A DNA stretch of 64,000 nucleotides from assembly GCF_003007675.1 (NCBI RefSeq), contig NZ_PXNP01000109.1, forward strand, positions 234,562 through 298,561. The letters run 5' to 3'. A program made the translations under genes and the position numbers. The notes below the pieces were generated by a model. That model was not told the origin of the DNA. It searched no databases and was given only the letters and a program-made list of their open reading frames with translations. The DNA is from Marinobacter fuscus (GTDB lineage Bacteria; Pseudomonadota; Gammaproteobacteria; Pseudomonadales; Oleiphilaceae). Positions 1 through 12,315 of the stretch are shown one piece after another (the first letter of the stretch is position 1; every line of letters begins with the position of its first letter).

Positions 1-1492
<1,492 letters not shown>

Positions 1493-1507
1493 TATTCCGC
1501 CTTCTCC

Positions 1508-2218
1508 ATGGCCTCTCTACCCTGGCTGGATCCGGATCAGCTGTGGTTTCCTCCGGCGCATGAGGCGCTGGAGGAACCGGACGGCCTGCTTGCTCTGGGC
1601 GGCGATTTGTCACCGGAACGCCTGGTGCTGGCCTACCGCAACGGGATTTTCCCCTGGTTCAGTGACGATCAGCCTATACTCTGGTGGTCGCCGGATCCCC
1701 GGTGCGTATTGTTTCCGGGAGAAATCCACATTTCCCGCAGCCTCCGGCGCACCCTTAACCAGCAGCGTTTTTACCTGACGACAGACCAGTGTTTCGGGCG
1801 GGTCATCCGGTTATGCGGCAGCACGCGGGCGGAGGGCACCTGGATTACCGCCGATATGCTTGCCGCCTACAGCGAACTCCATCAGCGTGGCATTGCTCAC
1901 TCTATCGAGATCTGGAACCGCAATCACGAGCTGGCTGGCGGTATGTACGGCCTGGCTATTGGCCGCTGTTTTTTCGGCGAATCCATGTTTTCGCTGGAAA
2001 CCAACGCGTCGAAGGTGCTCATGGTTCATCTGGCACGGCAACTGGAGCAGTGGGGCTATCAGATCATGGACTGCCAGGTGGAAAGCGATCACCTGATTTC
2101 TATGGGTGCCCGTTGCATTCCTCGGGCTGAGTTTTTATCTATACTCAGAACAAGCATCCAACAACAGGGCCCGAAAGACTGGCACCTGAACTGGCAATGG
2201 CCCGGGCGGGAGCGCTGA
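1508..2218 (+). CDS. aat: Leucyl/phenylalanyl-tRNA--protein transferase
   Basis: Aat attaches Leu or Phe from aminoacyl-tRNA to the N terminus of proteins that begin with Lys or Arg, creating a ClpS-recognised N-degron. The 236 residues fit the family. Characteristic segments are GIFPWF (about 47-52), WWSPDPR (about 59-65) and the core containing GGMYGLAIG and FFGESMFS. The stop codon TGA directly abuts the ATG of the next gene, so the two transferases are almost certainly co-translated. No strong ribosome site precedes 1508, but no better in-frame start fits the family N terminus. Confidence 0.95.
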   Translation: MASLPWLDPDQLWFPPAHEALEEPDGLLALGGDLSPERLVLAYRNGIFPWFSDDQPILWWSPDPRCVLFPGEIHISRSLRRTLNQQRFYLTTDQCFGRVIRLCGSTRAEGTWITADMLAAYSELHQRGIAHSIEIWNRNHELAGGMYGLAIGRCFFGESMFSLETNASKVLMVHLARQLEQWGYQIMDCQVESDHLISMGARCIPRAEFLSILRTSIQQQGPKDWHLNWQWPGRER

Positions 2219-2932
2219 ATGAGCAACCTCAGAACACTCGTATTTTTTGCCACGCCCCCTCACGAATGCAGCTATCTGCCCGATCGCGAAGCGACAACCA
2301 TGTTTGTCGACCCCCGGGCCCATATCGACAAGAAACTCTATAGCCAACTGACCGCTCTCGGCTTTCGGCGCAGCGGCTCCCATTATTACCGCCCCCACTG
2401 CGAAAACTGCAATGCGTGTGTTCCCGTGCGCTTGCAAGCGGGCGAATTCCGCCCGGACAGAAGCCAGCGCCGAGTTTTGCGCAAGAATGCCGATCTTACC
2501 TGTCGCATGGTGCCTGCTGCCTTCAGCGAAGAGTACTACCAACTGTACGCACGCTACATTGAAGAACGGCACAAAGATGGTGATATGTACCCCCCCTCAA
2601 GGGAACAGTTCACCACCTTCCTGGTAGAAGGCGCCACAGACTCCTGGTTTCTGGAGATGTCTCTTGAGGGTGAACTGGCAGGGATTGCCGCTATCGATTT
2701 GGTGGACGATGGCCTGTCTGCCATCTATACGTTTTTTGACCCGGAACTTGAGAGCCGCAGCCTTGGTACCTTTGCGGTACTTTGGCAGATAGAAGAAGCC
2801 CGGCGCAGAGAACTGCCACATTTGTATCTGGGATACTGGATCAAAGCATGCCGGAAGATGAACTACAAAACCCGCTTTCAACCCATCGAAGCACTGCGCG
2901 ATAGTCACTGGGTGCCGCTATCTGATCCGTGA
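2219..2932 (+). CDS. bpt: Aspartate/glutamate leucyltransferase
   Basis: This is the bacterial ATE-like transferase (Bpt type), which moves leucine from Leu-tRNA onto N-terminal Asp or Glu and so feeds the ClpS/ClpAP pathway. At 237 residues it is of usual length. The N-terminal cysteine-rich part (HECSYLPDREA, CENCNACVPVR) matches the ATE N domain, and the C-terminal GNAT-like part has YLGYWIKACRKMNYK, which is diagnostic for the family. It starts immediately after the aat stop. Bpt is preferred over a true arginyltransferase because of the short bacterial form and the Aat context. Confidence 0.94.
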   Translation: MSNLRTLVFFATPPHECSYLPDREATTMFVDPRAHIDKKLYSQLTALGFRRSGSHYYRPHCENCNACVPVRLQAGEFRPDRSQRRVLRKNADLTCRMVPAAFSEEYYQLYARYIEERHKDGDMYPPSREQFTTFLVEGATDSWFLEMSLEGELAGIAAIDLVDDGLSAIYTFFDPELESRSLGTFAVLWQIEEARRRELPHLYLGYWIKACRKMNYKTRFQPIEALRDSHWVPLSDP

Positions 2933-3013
2933 TTTTTGCCAAACGCCAAGAATTCAGGCAGAATTGCGCAATTTAAAATGTCCGAAACGAATTTCCAACG
3001 AGGTTTCTACTGA

Positions 3014-3232
3014 ATGGCGAAATCAGATGTCATTGAAATGGAAGGCGTAATTATCGATACGCTTCCTAACACCATGTTCCGTGTTGAGCTTTCTAACGGG
3101 CACGTTGTTACCGCTCATATCTCCGGCAAGATGCGCAAGAACTACATCCGCATTCTGACTGGCGACAAGGTCAAGGTTGAGCTTACGCCTTACGACCTGA
3201 GCAAAGGCCGAATCGTGTACCGCGCCCGTTAA
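3014..3232 (+). CDS. infA: Translation initiation factor IF-1
   Basis: IF-1 occupies the 30S A site during initiation. The 72-residue protein is full length and follows the S1/OB-fold consensus closely ([13 protein letters not shown] at the start, [16 protein letters not shown] in the middle, KGRIVYRAR at the end). The upstream AACGAGGTTTCTACTG supplies a GAGG ribosome site about nine bases before the ATG. The 81-base gap after bpt leaves room for its own promoter. A strong intrinsic terminator follows within 25 bases. Confidence 0.98.
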   Translation: MAKSDVIEMEGVIIDTLPNTMFRVELSNGHVVTAHISGKMRKNYIRILTGDKVKVELTPYDLSKGRIVYRAR

Positions 3233-3251
3233 TCGACACAGTCGACATCTG

Positions 3252-3279
3252 AAAAGCCCCGCCGTAGCGGGGCTTTTTT
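3252..3279. terminator. Bidirectional intrinsic terminator between infA and clpA
   Basis: An 8-bp GC-rich stem (AGCCCCGC, loop CGTA, GCGGGGCT) is followed by six T on the plus strand and preceded by a run of A. It therefore can stop infA on the plus strand and, less strongly, clpA on the minus strand. The clpA stop codon is at 3282-3284, right behind the T run. Confidence 0.92.
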
Positions 3280-3281
3280 GT

Positions 3282-5552
3282 TCAGATGGCTTCTGCGGGC
3301 TCGTGCTCGTACTCGAACACCAGTTCACCGTCCTTCAGGTGAATGCGCACATCTCCACCCCGCTCTGACAGGCTGCCGAAGAGGATCTGCTCCGCCAGCG
3401 GCCGCTTGATTTTGTCCTGTATCAGGCGGGCCATCGGCCGGGCACCCATGGTTACATCGTAACCCCGTTCTGCCAACCAGGCTTTTGCTTCGTCATCCAC
3501 GTGCAGAACCACATGTTTCTCGTCAAGCTGCGCCTGCAGCTCGGTGAGGAACTTGTCGACCACATGGGTGATGGTCTCTTTCTGCAAGTCGGCAAATTGT
3601 ATGATGCCATCGAGACGGTTTCTGAACTCCGGCGTAAAGGTTTTGGTGATCACCTCCATGCCATCGCTGCTGTGATCCTGCTCGCTGAAGCCGATGGAAC
3701 GGCGGGCCATGCTTTCTGCCCCTGCGTTGGTGGTCATCACCAGAATCACATGGCGGAAATCGGCTTTGCGGCCGTTGTTGTCCGTCAGGGTGCCGTGATC
3801 CATCACTTGCAGCAGCAAGTTGAACACCTCCGGATGCGCCTTCTCAATTTCATCAAGCAGCAGTACGCAGTGCGGATGCTTGTTCACCGCTTCTGTCAGC
3901 AGGCCGCCCTGGTCGTAGCCGACATAGCCCGGCGGCGCACCAATCAGGCGTGATACCGTATGCCGCTCCATGTACTCAGACATATCAAAGCGCACCAGTT
4001 CGATACCCAGCACTTTGGCCAGCTGCTTGGTCACCTCGGTCTTACCAACCCCTGTGGGCCCCGCAAACAAGAAGGCACCTTCCGGCTTCTCCGGTGCTTT
4101 CAGGCCAGCCCTGGCCAGCTTGATGGCGGTAGAGAGGGACTCGATAGCCGGATCCTGGCCAAACACCACCATTTTCAGATCCCGCTCCAGATTACGCAGC
4201 AGATCCTTATCGCTGGTAGACACGTTCTTCGGCGGAATCCGGGCAATATTGGCCACCACATCTTCGATTTCCGAGACATCAATGGTCTTCTTGCGCTTGT
4301 CCTCAGTCATCAACCTCTGCCGGGCACCCGCTTCGTCGATTACATCGATCGCCTTGTCCGGCAAGTGCCGGTCTGTGATGTAGCGGTCTGCAAGCTCGGC
4401 CGCTACACGCAAAGCTTTGTCGGTGTACTTGAGGTCATGGTGCTTTTCGAAGTTTGGCTTCAGCCCTTTGAGGATCAGGTAAGTATCTTCAACACTCGGC
4501 TCATTCACATCGATCTTCTGAAAGCGACGGGCCAGGGCGCTGTCTTTCTCGAAAATCCCACGGAATTCCTGGTAGGTGGTGGAGCCGATACACCGCAACT
4601 CACCCGAGCTGAGCATGGGCTTAAGCAGGTTGGACGCGTCCATAACGCCCCCCGAGGCCGAGCCTGCGCCAATGATCGTGTGAATCTCATCAATAAAGAG
4701 AATCGCGTGATCCTGCTTTTTGAGATCGGCCAGCAACCCCTTCAAGCGCTTCTCAAAATCCCCGCGATATTTGGTGCCCGCCAGCAATGCCCCCATATCC
4801 AGAGAGTAAACGACCGCATCCGAAATGATCTTCGGCACCTGGCCATCAACAATACGCTTGGCCAAACCTTCCGCAATAGCAGTTTTGCCAACCCCGGCCT
4901 CACCCACCAGCAACGGATTGTTCTTGCGGCGGCGAACCAGGATTTGCACTACCCGCTCCACTTCGTGTTCACGGCCGATAAGTGGATCAATGCGGCCCTG
5001 GCGAGCTTGTTCATTTAAGTTAGTGGCGTAATTTTCCAGCGGCCGCGACTGGCTGCCCTCTTCCCCCGATTCTTCGTGGGCTGCATGATCAATACCGTCC
5101 TGATCTTCTGCCCCCTGTACCCGGGAGATGCCGTGGGAGACATAATTAACCACGTCAATCCGCGCGATGTTCTGCTTTTTCAGCACGTACACCGCTTGGC
5201 TCTCTTGTTCGCTGAAGATCGCCACTAACACGTTCGCGCCGGTTACCTCTTTTTTACCAGACGACTGCACATGGAACACTGCCCGCTGCAGCACCCGCTG
5301 AAAACCCAGTGTTGGCTGGGTCTCACGATCACTGTCCGAGCCCGGGATCAGGGGCGTGGTGGAATCCACAAAATCCACAAGTTCTTCTTCAAGGCGCTTG
5401 AGATCTGCTCCACAGGCTTTCAGCACGCCCACCGCCGATTCGTTATCAAGCAAGGCCAGCAGCAAATGCTCGACCGTCATGAACTCATGACGCTTATCCC
5501 GGGCATTTTTGAAGGCCGTATTCAGCGTAATTTCCAGATCTTTACTCAGCAT
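3282..5552 (-). CDS. clpA: ATP-dependent Clp protease ATP-binding subunit ClpA
   Basis: ClpA is the hexameric AAA+ unfoldase that feeds substrates, including ClpS-delivered N-degron proteins, to ClpP. From the ATG at 5552 it has 756 residues, as usual. It has the double Clp-N repeat (about 1-145) and the D1 ATPase with Walker A GEAGVGKT (about 217) and Walker B LFIDEIHT. The D2 ATPase follows with GPTGVGKT and LLLDEIEKA, then the C-terminal D2-small domain. The ClpB-type middle coiled coil is absent. An in-frame start four codons upstream would add MGCP; the start at 5552 matches the conserved MLSKDLE. It lies 18 bases after clpS, so the two form an operon. Confidence 0.97.
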   Translation of the reverse strand: MLSKDLEITLNTAFKNARDKRHEFMTVEHLLLALLDNESAVGVLKACGADLKRLEEELVDFVDSTTPLIPGSDSDRETQPTLGFQRVLQRAVFHVQSSGKKEVTGANVLVAIFSEQESQAVYVLKKQNIARIDVVNYVSHGISRVQGAEDQDGIDHAAHEESGEEGSQSRPLENYATNLNEQARQGRIDPLIGREHEVERVVQILVRRRKNNPLLVGEAGVGKTAIAEGLAKRIVDGQVPKIISDAVVYSLDMGALLAGTKYRGDFEKRLKGLLADLKKQDHAILFIDEIHTIIGAGSASGGVMDASNLLKPMLSSGELRCIGSTTYQEFRGIFEKDSALARRFQKIDVNEPSVEDTYLILKGLKPNFEKHHDLKYTDKALRVAAELADRYITDRHLPDKAIDVIDEAGARQRLMTEDKRKKTIDVSEIEDVVANIARIPPKNVSTSDKDLLRNLERDLKMVVFGQDPAIESLSTAIKLARAGLKAPEKPEGAFLFAGPTGVGKTEVTKQLAKVLGIELVRFDMSEYMERHTVSRLIGAPPGYVGYDQGGLLTEAVNKHPHCVLLLDEIEKAHPEVFNLLLQVMDHGTLTDNNGRKADFRHVILVMTTNAGAESMARRSIGFSEQDHSSDGMEVITKTFTPEFRNRLDGIIQFADLQKETITHVVDKFLTELQAQLDEKHVVLHVDDEAKAWLAERGYDVTMGARPMARLIQDKIKRPLAEQILFGSLSERGGDVRIHLKDGELVFEYEHEPAEAI

Positions 5553-5570
5553 GGGACACCCCAACGTCTG

Positions 5571-5930
5571 TCAGTCCGCACGTTCTATCTCGCAAAGCAA
5601 CGGGTGTTCGCACTCCGAAGAATACTGATTCACCTGCGCCGCCTTCGTTTCCGCGATGTCTCGGGTATATACCCCACATACGGCTTTTCCCTGCGTATGG
5701 ACGAGCAGCATCACCTGCGTCGCCTTTTCTTCATTCATTCCGAAGAACCTCATCAGCACATCTACCACGAAATCCATCGGTGTGTAATCGTCGTTCAGAA
5801 GCAAGACCCGGAACCTCGCCGGGCGTTTCAGGGCTGGCTTGGCAGGCGCAACACTGACGCCTTCATGACGCCCGGGCTGATCATCTTCCCCCTGATTAAA
5901 TACTAGTAGAGAATTTTCAATTGTCTGCAT
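5571..5930 (-). CDS. clpS: ATP-dependent Clp protease adaptor ClpS
   Basis: ClpS binds bulky N-terminal residues (Leu, Phe, Tyr, Trp) and hands the proteins to the ClpA N domain. The 119 residues include a divergent N-terminal tail, then the conserved core with [17 protein letters not shown] (about 44-60), which carries the substrate-binding Asn-Asp-Asp-Tyr-Thr-Pro-Met segment. [20 protein letters not shown] follows. It precedes clpA in the usual order. Together with aat and bpt on the facing strand, the adaptor and unfoldase of the N-degron route lie within 5 kb. Confidence 0.96.
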   Translation of the reverse strand: MQTIENSLLVFNQGEDDQPGRHEGVSVAPAKPALKRPARFRVLLLNDDYTPMDFVVDVLMRFFGMNEEKATQVMLLVHTQGKAVCGVYTRDIAETKAAQVNQYSSECEHPLLCEIERAD

Positions 5931-6353
5931 GATTCTGTTTGCCGGTTACTCGGTCTGTAGGGAGCTTTATCGCCACTCCAATGACTTACTGTGGTTGCGC
6001 CGGTTCCGGAATTCAAGCCGGAGCGGCCAACAACCGCGACTCATGTATCAATACGAACATGATACCGCTTCCAGACCTGGCAGAACCACTCAATCCGGCT
6101 CGCCCGGGACTTGACTCTGGCGCCACTTTGACCGAAAGTTGAGGCGCAATGTAAAATTGTGTAAGCAAAAGATGCCGCTTGTAACCAGCAGCGCCAAGGA
6201 ATACCCGTTAGACCAACAATAAGTGGAGAGCCCGCCTTCCTCCTTCAGCTGGGAAAGTCATTGACTTCGCCGCTTCAAACGGCACCCGTCGAACTGCCTG
6301 GAAGAGTCAGGGCCTCCCGAAGCAGACACACGACACGAACAGGGGAGTTCATC
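5931..6353. promoter_or_regulatory. 423-base divergent region between clpS and the cold-shock gene
   Basis: No convincing gene is visible here. Short overlapping frames of 61-67 codons at about 5929-6142 have no recognisable motif or good ribosome site. The region must hold the divergent promoters of clpS and csp. Cold-shock genes commonly carry long untranslated leaders, and the A/T-richer stretch at 6145-6175 would leave a leader of roughly 170-200 bases if the promoter is there. That placement is inference. Confidence 0.4.
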
Positions 6354-6659
6354 ATGCCACGGGGCAAAGTCAAATGGTTCAATAACGCCAAAGGATATGG
6401 CTTTATCATCGAAGACGGCTGCAGCGACGATCTGTTTGCCCACTTTTCATCGGTGCAGATGGAGGGCTATAAAACCCTTAAAGCGGGCCAGACAGTCACC
6501 TTCGAAAAGAAGCCCGGCGACAAAGGCACCCATGCGGTCAACATTGTTCCGGATGAAGTGCCCGCCAGATCCACCGGCAGCCAGTCCGTGAACTCTGGCC
6601 AGAACCCGGATGATTCAGGCGACAGCAGCGGCTACTCGCATCGTGTCGTAAACGCCTGA
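6354..6659 (+). CDS. Cold-shock domain protein (CspD-like)
   Basis: This is a small nucleic-acid-binding protein. The cold-shock domain spans about residues 1-68, with RNP1 KGYGFI and RNP2 DLFAHF, and the family signature KWFNNAKGYGFI. A Ser/Gly/Asn-rich tail of about 30 residues follows, making 101 residues. The ATG at 6354 is preceded by AGGGGAG at the right distance. An in-frame start at 6261 would add 31 residues unlike any cold-shock protein, so it was rejected. The place next to clpS-clpA matches the cspD position in pseudomonads. CspD in E. coli inhibits replication in stationary phase; whether this copy does so cannot be read here. Confidence 0.93.
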   Translation: MPRGKVKWFNNAKGYGFIIEDGCSDDLFAHFSSVQMEGYKTLKAGQTVTFEKKPGDKGTHAVNIVPDEVPARSTGSQSVNSGQNPDDSGDSSGYSHRVVNA

Positions 6660-6803
6660 AACATTTGATGGCGCATTTCGGTTTGCCGCTGGCAGAGCCA
6701 GTGGCCGATTTTTCTGCTGCCATCGATTGTCCGCAACTTCTCTCACGCATTCCTTTTTAGTAGGCTTTGTGCCCCGTATCGTCAGGGCAAGGGGATTTCG
6801 TGC

Positions 6804-7412
6804 GTGGCTGAGCTCATACTTTTCAACAAACCGTTTCATGTACTGAGCCAGTTTACCGATGACCGGCCCAAGGCGCCCAGGCGCACTCTCGCAGAATGGA
6901 TTGACCGTCCGGGCGTCTACCCGGCAGGCAGGCTTGATTACGATTCTGAAGGCCTTCTGTTGTTAACCGACAGCGGCCCTCTGCAACACCGGATTTCCTC
7001 ACCATCCAACAAAATGCATAAAACCTACTGGGTTCAGGTTGAAGGCCGCATTACCAGCGACGCCCTCCGCCAGCTCGAGCGAGGCGTTCAACTCAAAGAT
7101 GGCCTTACCCGGCCTGCGAAGACTGCCACCATGGCGCCCCCGGCGGTGTGGCCCAGAATACCGCCGGTGCGCCATCGTGAGAAAGTCCCGACGTCCTGGC
7201 TTACCTTGGCCATTACCGAAGGCCGGAACCGGCAGGTCAGGCGAATGACTGCTGCCGTTGGCTTTCCCACATTACGGCTGATTCGCTATCAGATCGGCGA
7301 CTGGACAATAGATAACCTTGAACCCGGGCACTACCGATCCATTTCCATCAACATGCCGGACACTCCTGCACAGGAAAAGAACCGCACGCGCTGGAGGCGC
7401 AAACAGCCATGA
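6804..7412 (+). CDS. rluE: 23S rRNA pseudouridine synthase, RluE-like
   Basis: It is a member of the RsuA/RluB/E/F family and converts specific rRNA uridines to pseudouridine. It lacks an S4 domain, as RluE does, and opens directly into the catalytic domain: LILFNKPFHVLSQF, then PAGRLDYDSEGLLLLT, which holds the catalytic Asp (about residue 47). RNRQVRRMTAAVGFPTLRLIR near the C terminus is another family mark. The 202-residue length is normal. The start is GTG at 6804 with AAGGGG upstream. Its stop overlaps the start of the NUDIX gene (ATGA), implying coupled translation. Confidence 0.9.
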   Translation: MAELILFNKPFHVLSQFTDDRPKAPRRTLAEWIDRPGVYPAGRLDYDSEGLLLLTDSGPLQHRISSPSNKMHKTYWVQVEGRITSDALRQLERGVQLKDGLTRPAKTATMAPPAVWPRIPPVRHREKVPTSWLTLAITEGRNRQVRRMTAAVGFPTLRLIRYQIGDWTIDNLEPGHYRSISINMPDTPAQEKNRTRWRRKQP

Positions 7413-7858
7413 CCTGGAAACCGCACGCGACTGTTGCTGTCATCGTGGAAGATGTACAAGGGCGTTTTCTGCTGGTTGAAGAAGTCAGCGGGGGCAAAGT
7501 CGTATTCAACCAACCCGCCGGTCACATCGAGGAAAATGAAGCGGTTATTGATGCTGTTCGCCGTGAAACTCTCGAAGAAACCGGCTGGGAAGTTGAGCCA
7601 ACATACTTTCTTGGCCTCTACACCTACAAGGCCCCCGCCAACGGCGCTACTTACCACCGCTTCTGCTACGCCGCCGACGCCGTGCGCCATGTTACCGATG
7701 AACTGGACACCGGCATTATTCGGGCGCACTGGCTGAGCCTTCCGGAGATCCGGGAACTGGGCAACCAGCTGCGAAGCCCGATGGTGGTGCGCTGTATCGA
7801 GGATTACCGAAACGGTCGCCGTTTTCCTCTTGATGTCATCGTGGATGAACAGACGTAG
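7409..7858 (+). CDS. NUDIX hydrolase, NudJ-like phosphatase
   Basis: The 149-residue protein has a complete Nudix box from about residue 38 to 60: GHIEENEA, then RRETLEETGWE, with the REUXEEXGU core that binds the metal. NudJ of E. coli acts on nucleoside di- and triphosphates and the thiamin precursor HMP-PP. The order rluE-nudJ-mnmA is common in gammaproteobacteria and supports the assignment. The start overlaps the rluE stop by four bases and mnmA follows after 48 bases. Confidence 0.88.
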   Translation: MTWKPHATVAVIVEDVQGRFLLVEEVSGGKVVFNQPAGHIEENEAVIDAVRRETLEETGWEVEPTYFLGLYTYKAPANGATYHRFCYAADAVRHVTDELDTGIIRAHWLSLPEIRELGNQLRSPMVVRCIEDYRNGRRFPLDVIVDEQT

Positions 7859-7906
7859 TCCAGAGATAATGTTAACATCAGCCGTTTTTAGCGGTGACCG
7901 GATTCA

Positions 7907-9085
7907 ATGACGCAAATGCCCGAAAGCAACCCCCCCGAACACACCCGTGTGATCGTCGGCATGTCCGGCGGTGTCGACTCCTCTGTGGCAGCCTGGCTCC
8001 TGAAAGACCAGGGGTATCAGGTGGAGGGCCTGTTCATGAAGAACTGGGACGAAGACGACGGCACCGAATACTGTACGGCAATGACCGATCTGGCGGATGC
8101 ACAGGCGGTTGCCGACGCTATTGGCATCAAGCTGCACACCGCCAGCTTTGCCGCAGAATACTGGGATCGTGTCTTCGAACATTTCCTTTCAGAGTACCAG
8201 GCCGGGCGAACCCCCAACCCGGATATACTGTGCAACAAGGAAGTAAAATTCCGGGCATTTCTCGACTACGCCGTGACCCTGGGTGCAGACTTTATAGCGA
8301 CCGGCCACTACACCCGGCAACGCCCCCTGAGCGATGGCAGCGGCCGGGCTCAGCTGTTGAAGGGGCTGGATCCCAATAAAGATCAAAGCTACTTCCTGCA
8401 CGCGGTATCCGGAGAACGTATCGCCCGCACCCTGTTCCCGGTAGGCGAGCTGGAAAAGCCCGAAGTGCGCAGAATTGCCGAAGCACAGGGCTTCATCACC
8501 CATGACAAAAAAGATTCCACCGGTATCTGCTTTATCGGCGAACGCAAATTCACCGATTTTCTCAAGCAATACCTGCCCGCACAACCCGGTAACATTGAAA
8601 CGCCCGACGGCCAGGTGATTGGCAAGCATCAGGGGTTGATGTATCACACCATCGGGCAGCGCCAGGGCCTGGGCATTGGCGGGCTCGCTGACTTCAACGA
8701 TGAGCCCTGGTACGTTGCTGAAAAGGATTTGCAACGAAATGTACTGGTTGCGGTTCAGGGCAAACACCATCCACTTCTGTTCTCGCGGGGCCTGATGTCT
8801 GGCCCCATCGACTGGGTGGCTGGCGCACCGCCTTCACAGCAGTTCCGCTGCAAGGCGAAAACGCGCTACCGTCAGCCCGACCAGAACTGCGACGTTACCG
8901 TGCTGGAGTCCGGCGTGAAAGTCGTCTTCGACGATCCACAAAGGGCGGTTACCCCGGGGCAATCAGTGGTGTTTTACCAGGGCGACATTTGCCTCGGCGG
9001 CGGGGTCATCGAAGAGACCTGGCGAGACAGCGAAGCACCGCCAGCCAGGCTATCCGCCCAGCCCCCCGCAGGGAGCCAGGCATGA
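7907..9085 (+). CDS. mnmA: tRNA-specific 2-thiouridylase MnmA
   Basis: MnmA adenylates and thiolates U34 of tRNA(Lys, Glu, Gln), taking sulfur through the TusA-E relay (a tusA gene lies at 25847-26095). The PP-loop [15 protein letters not shown] sits near residues 19-33. The catalytic cysteines are in [12 protein letters not shown] (about 102-113) and in [10 protein letters not shown] (about 204-213). The 392 residues include a slightly extended Pro/Ala-rich tail. The start codon of hflD overlaps the stop (ATGA), the usual arrangement. Confidence 0.97.
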   Translation: MTQMPESNPPEHTRVIVGMSGGVDSSVAAWLLKDQGYQVEGLFMKNWDEDDGTEYCTAMTDLADAQAVADAIGIKLHTASFAAEYWDRVFEHFLSEYQAGRTPNPDILCNKEVKFRAFLDYAVTLGADFIATGHYTRQRPLSDGSGRAQLLKGLDPNKDQSYFLHAVSGERIARTLFPVGELEKPEVRRIAEAQGFITHDKKDSTGICFIGERKFTDFLKQYLPAQPGNIETPDGQVIGKHQGLMYHTIGQRQGLGIGGLADFNDEPWYVAEKDLQRNVLVAVQGKHHPLLFSRGLMSGPIDWVAGAPPSQQFRCKAKTRYRQPDQNCDVTVLESGVKVVFDDPQRAVTPGQSVVFYQGDICLGGGVIEETWRDSEAPPARLSAQPPAGSQA

Positions 9086-9702
9086 GCAAAACCCTTCATG
9101 ACCGCACACTGGCACTGGCAGGGCTGTGTCAGGCTGCCTCGCTAGTCCGGCAGGTTGCCCATCAGGGCTCTTGCAACGAAGCAGACTTTGAAACCTGCAT
9201 CCGCTCCCTGTTTGCCACAGACGCGGCCACCACTCTTGATGTTTACGGTGGTGAAATGACAGATCTTCGGGAAGGCCTGCGGGTATTGTCTACCGTGCTT
9301 GCCGAGCGCGGTCGCAGCCAGGACATGGAGATCATCCGTTACGTTCTGAACCTGATACAACTGGAATCCCAGCTCAAGCGTAACCCGGACATGCTTGATG
9401 TCATCGGCAGCCGCATAGAGCAGGCGCGGCATACCGCCAGCCATTTCGGCTATAGCCACGGCAATCTGATCAGCAATCTGGCATCCATCTATGCCGATAC
9501 CATCAGTACCTTTCGCCTGCGCATCCAGGTCAGTGGCAGCCCGCAGATTCTCCAGCGCACCGAAAACGCCGACAAGGTGCGGGCACTGCTGCTGGCAGGC
9601 ATCCGCTCCGCCGTGCTCTGGCGGCAAAGTGGCGGCAACCGCTTACAACTTATTTTCGCCCGCAAGAAAGTGATCAACCACGCCCGGGAATTGCTGCGCT
9701 GA
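9082..9702 (+). CDS. hflD: High frequency lysogenization protein HflD homologue
   Basis: HflD is a mostly helical peripheral membrane protein, known in E. coli for binding phage lambda CII; its general role is unclear. From the ATG at 9082 it has 206 residues, the family length, beginning [19 protein letters not shown] and containing the conserved [12 protein letters not shown] and the C-terminal [16 protein letters not shown] longer in-frame start at 8989 lies inside mnmA and was rejected because the family begins here. The order mnmA-hflD-purB is the classical one. Confidence 0.94.
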   Translation: MSKTLHDRTLALAGLCQAASLVRQVAHQGSCNEADFETCIRSLFATDAATTLDVYGGEMTDLREGLRVLSTVLAERGRSQDMEIIRYVLNLIQLESQLKRNPDMLDVIGSRIEQARHTASHFGYSHGNLISNLASIYADTISTFRLRIQVSGSPQILQRTENADKVRALLLAGIRSAVLWRQSGGNRLQLIFARKKVINHARELLR

Positions 9703-9766
9703 TTCAGCGCGCTGGCTGGTGTATCATTAGCGTCTTCACTTTTCCGATCCGATTTTTCTTTGATGA

Positions 9767-11149
<1,383 letters not shown>

Positions 11150-11163
11150 CTCGGAGTAACACC

Positions 11164-12315
11164 ATGGACATGCTTGGCGGAATTACACCCACCAAATTTC
11201 TGCGCGATTACTGGCAGAAAAAACCGCTGATCATCCGCCAGGCATTTCCCGGATTCCAGTGCCCGGTCAGCCAGGATGAGCTGGCAGGGCTTGCCTGCGA
11301 AGAAACCGTCGAATCCCGCATCGTAATCGAGAACGACGCCGGCAAACCCTGGCAACTGCACAATGGGCCCTTCAACCCGGAACGCTTCAGCGAACTTCCG
11401 GCTCAGGACTGGACGCTGCTGGTGCAGGGGCTCGACCACTGGGTACCGGAAATTGCCGACCTTCTCGACCATTTCCGCTTTATCCCCAACTGGCGGCTGG
11501 ATGACATCATGGCCAGCTATGCCCCCAAAGGCGGCAGCGTGGGCCCGCACTATGACATGTATGATGTGTTCCTGCTTCAGGCTCAGGGCCACCGCCGCTG
11601 GACGTTTGGCGGCCATTGCGACCACACGTCACCCCGGGTGGAAGGAACGCCCCTGCGAATTCTGAGCAGCTGGGATGGCGAAGAAACCGTGACACTTGCT
11701 CCGGGCGATATGCTCTACCTGCCTCCCGGTGTCGGTCACCATGGTGTCGCCGAAGATGACTGCATTACGCTTTCCGTCGGATTCCGCTCGCCAACGGTGG
11801 ATGACGTGCTCACCAGCTTTACTGACTTTCTAAGCCAGAAAGAGGCGGCGTCCGCGCACCTGGACGATCCCGACCTGCAAATTCAGGATAACCCCGGCAC
11901 CATCGCACCCGATGTTATTGACCGGCTGGACGCGGTCATCTGCGAACAGCTGGGGGATCGGCGCAATCTCGCACTCTGGTTCGGTCAGTTCGCCACTTCA
12001 CCCAAAAGTATGGACATTGTTGTCCCCGCAGAAGAGCCAGCCGAGGCGGAAGATCTGGCGGCAGCCATCCACGCCGGCGAACAGCTGCGCTGGAATGAAG
12101 GCTCGCGCTTCGCTTACCACGAACTGCACGATGAAACGGCCCTGTTTGTTGATGGTGAGCAGTACCTGCTCAAAGGTGATGCCAGGCCACTTGCCACCCT
12201 GCTCTGTGCCAGATCCCGCATCGATATGACGGCACTATCGCATTTTGCCGCCGATCCGGCCTTGCTGGGGTTGCTGACCAATCTCTACAATCAGGGTTCA
12301 GTCTACTTCGAGTAA
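11164..12315 (+). CDS. roxA: Ribosomal protein uL16 3-hydroxylase (cupin, RoxA/YcfD type)
   Basis: YcfD/RoxA is an Fe(II)/2-oxoglutarate oxygenase that hydroxylates an arginine in ribosomal protein L16. The JmjC-like cupin shows the iron ligands His129 and Asp131 in VGPHYDMYDVFLL and His192 or 193 in PPGVGHHGVAED. The C-terminal half is the winged-helix/dimerisation region of the family. At 383 residues it is of the usual size. It sits 14 bases after purB, as in many gammaproteobacteria. The next gene starts right at its TAA. Confidence 0.9.
   Translation: MDMLGGITPTKFLRDYWQKKPLIIRQAFPGFQCPVSQDELAGLACEETVESRIVIENDAGKPWQLHNGPFNPERFSELPAQDWTLLVQGLDHWVPEIADLLDHFRFIPNWRLDDIMASYAPKGGSVGPHYDMYDVFLLQAQGHRRWTFGGHCDHTSPRVEGTPLRILSSWDGEETVTLAPGDMLYLPPGVGHHGVAEDDCITLSVGFRSPTVDDVLTSFTDFLSQKEAASAHLDDPDLQIQDNPGTIAPDVIDRLDAVICEQLGDRRNLALWFGQFATSPKSMDIVVPAEEPAEAEDLAAAIHAGEQLRWNEGSRFAYHELHDETALFVDGEQYLLKGDARPLATLLCARSRIDMTALSHFAADPALLGLLTNLYNQGSVYFE

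Noticed and set aside
3960..5018. Long plus-strand frame of 352 codons opposite clpA
   Set aside because: It is the shadow of clpA, whose protein is conserved along its entire length; the antisense translation has no recognisable motif.
5929..6142. Small frames of 61-67 codons upstream of the cold-shock gene
   Set aside because: Two overlapping frames, both low in motif content, and no good start context; treated as leader/intergenic sequence.
7894..8379. Alternative-frame gene of 161 codons at the start of mnmA
   Set aside because: mnmA has all catalytic motifs in its own frame; the alternative reading is Arg/Gly-rich noise.
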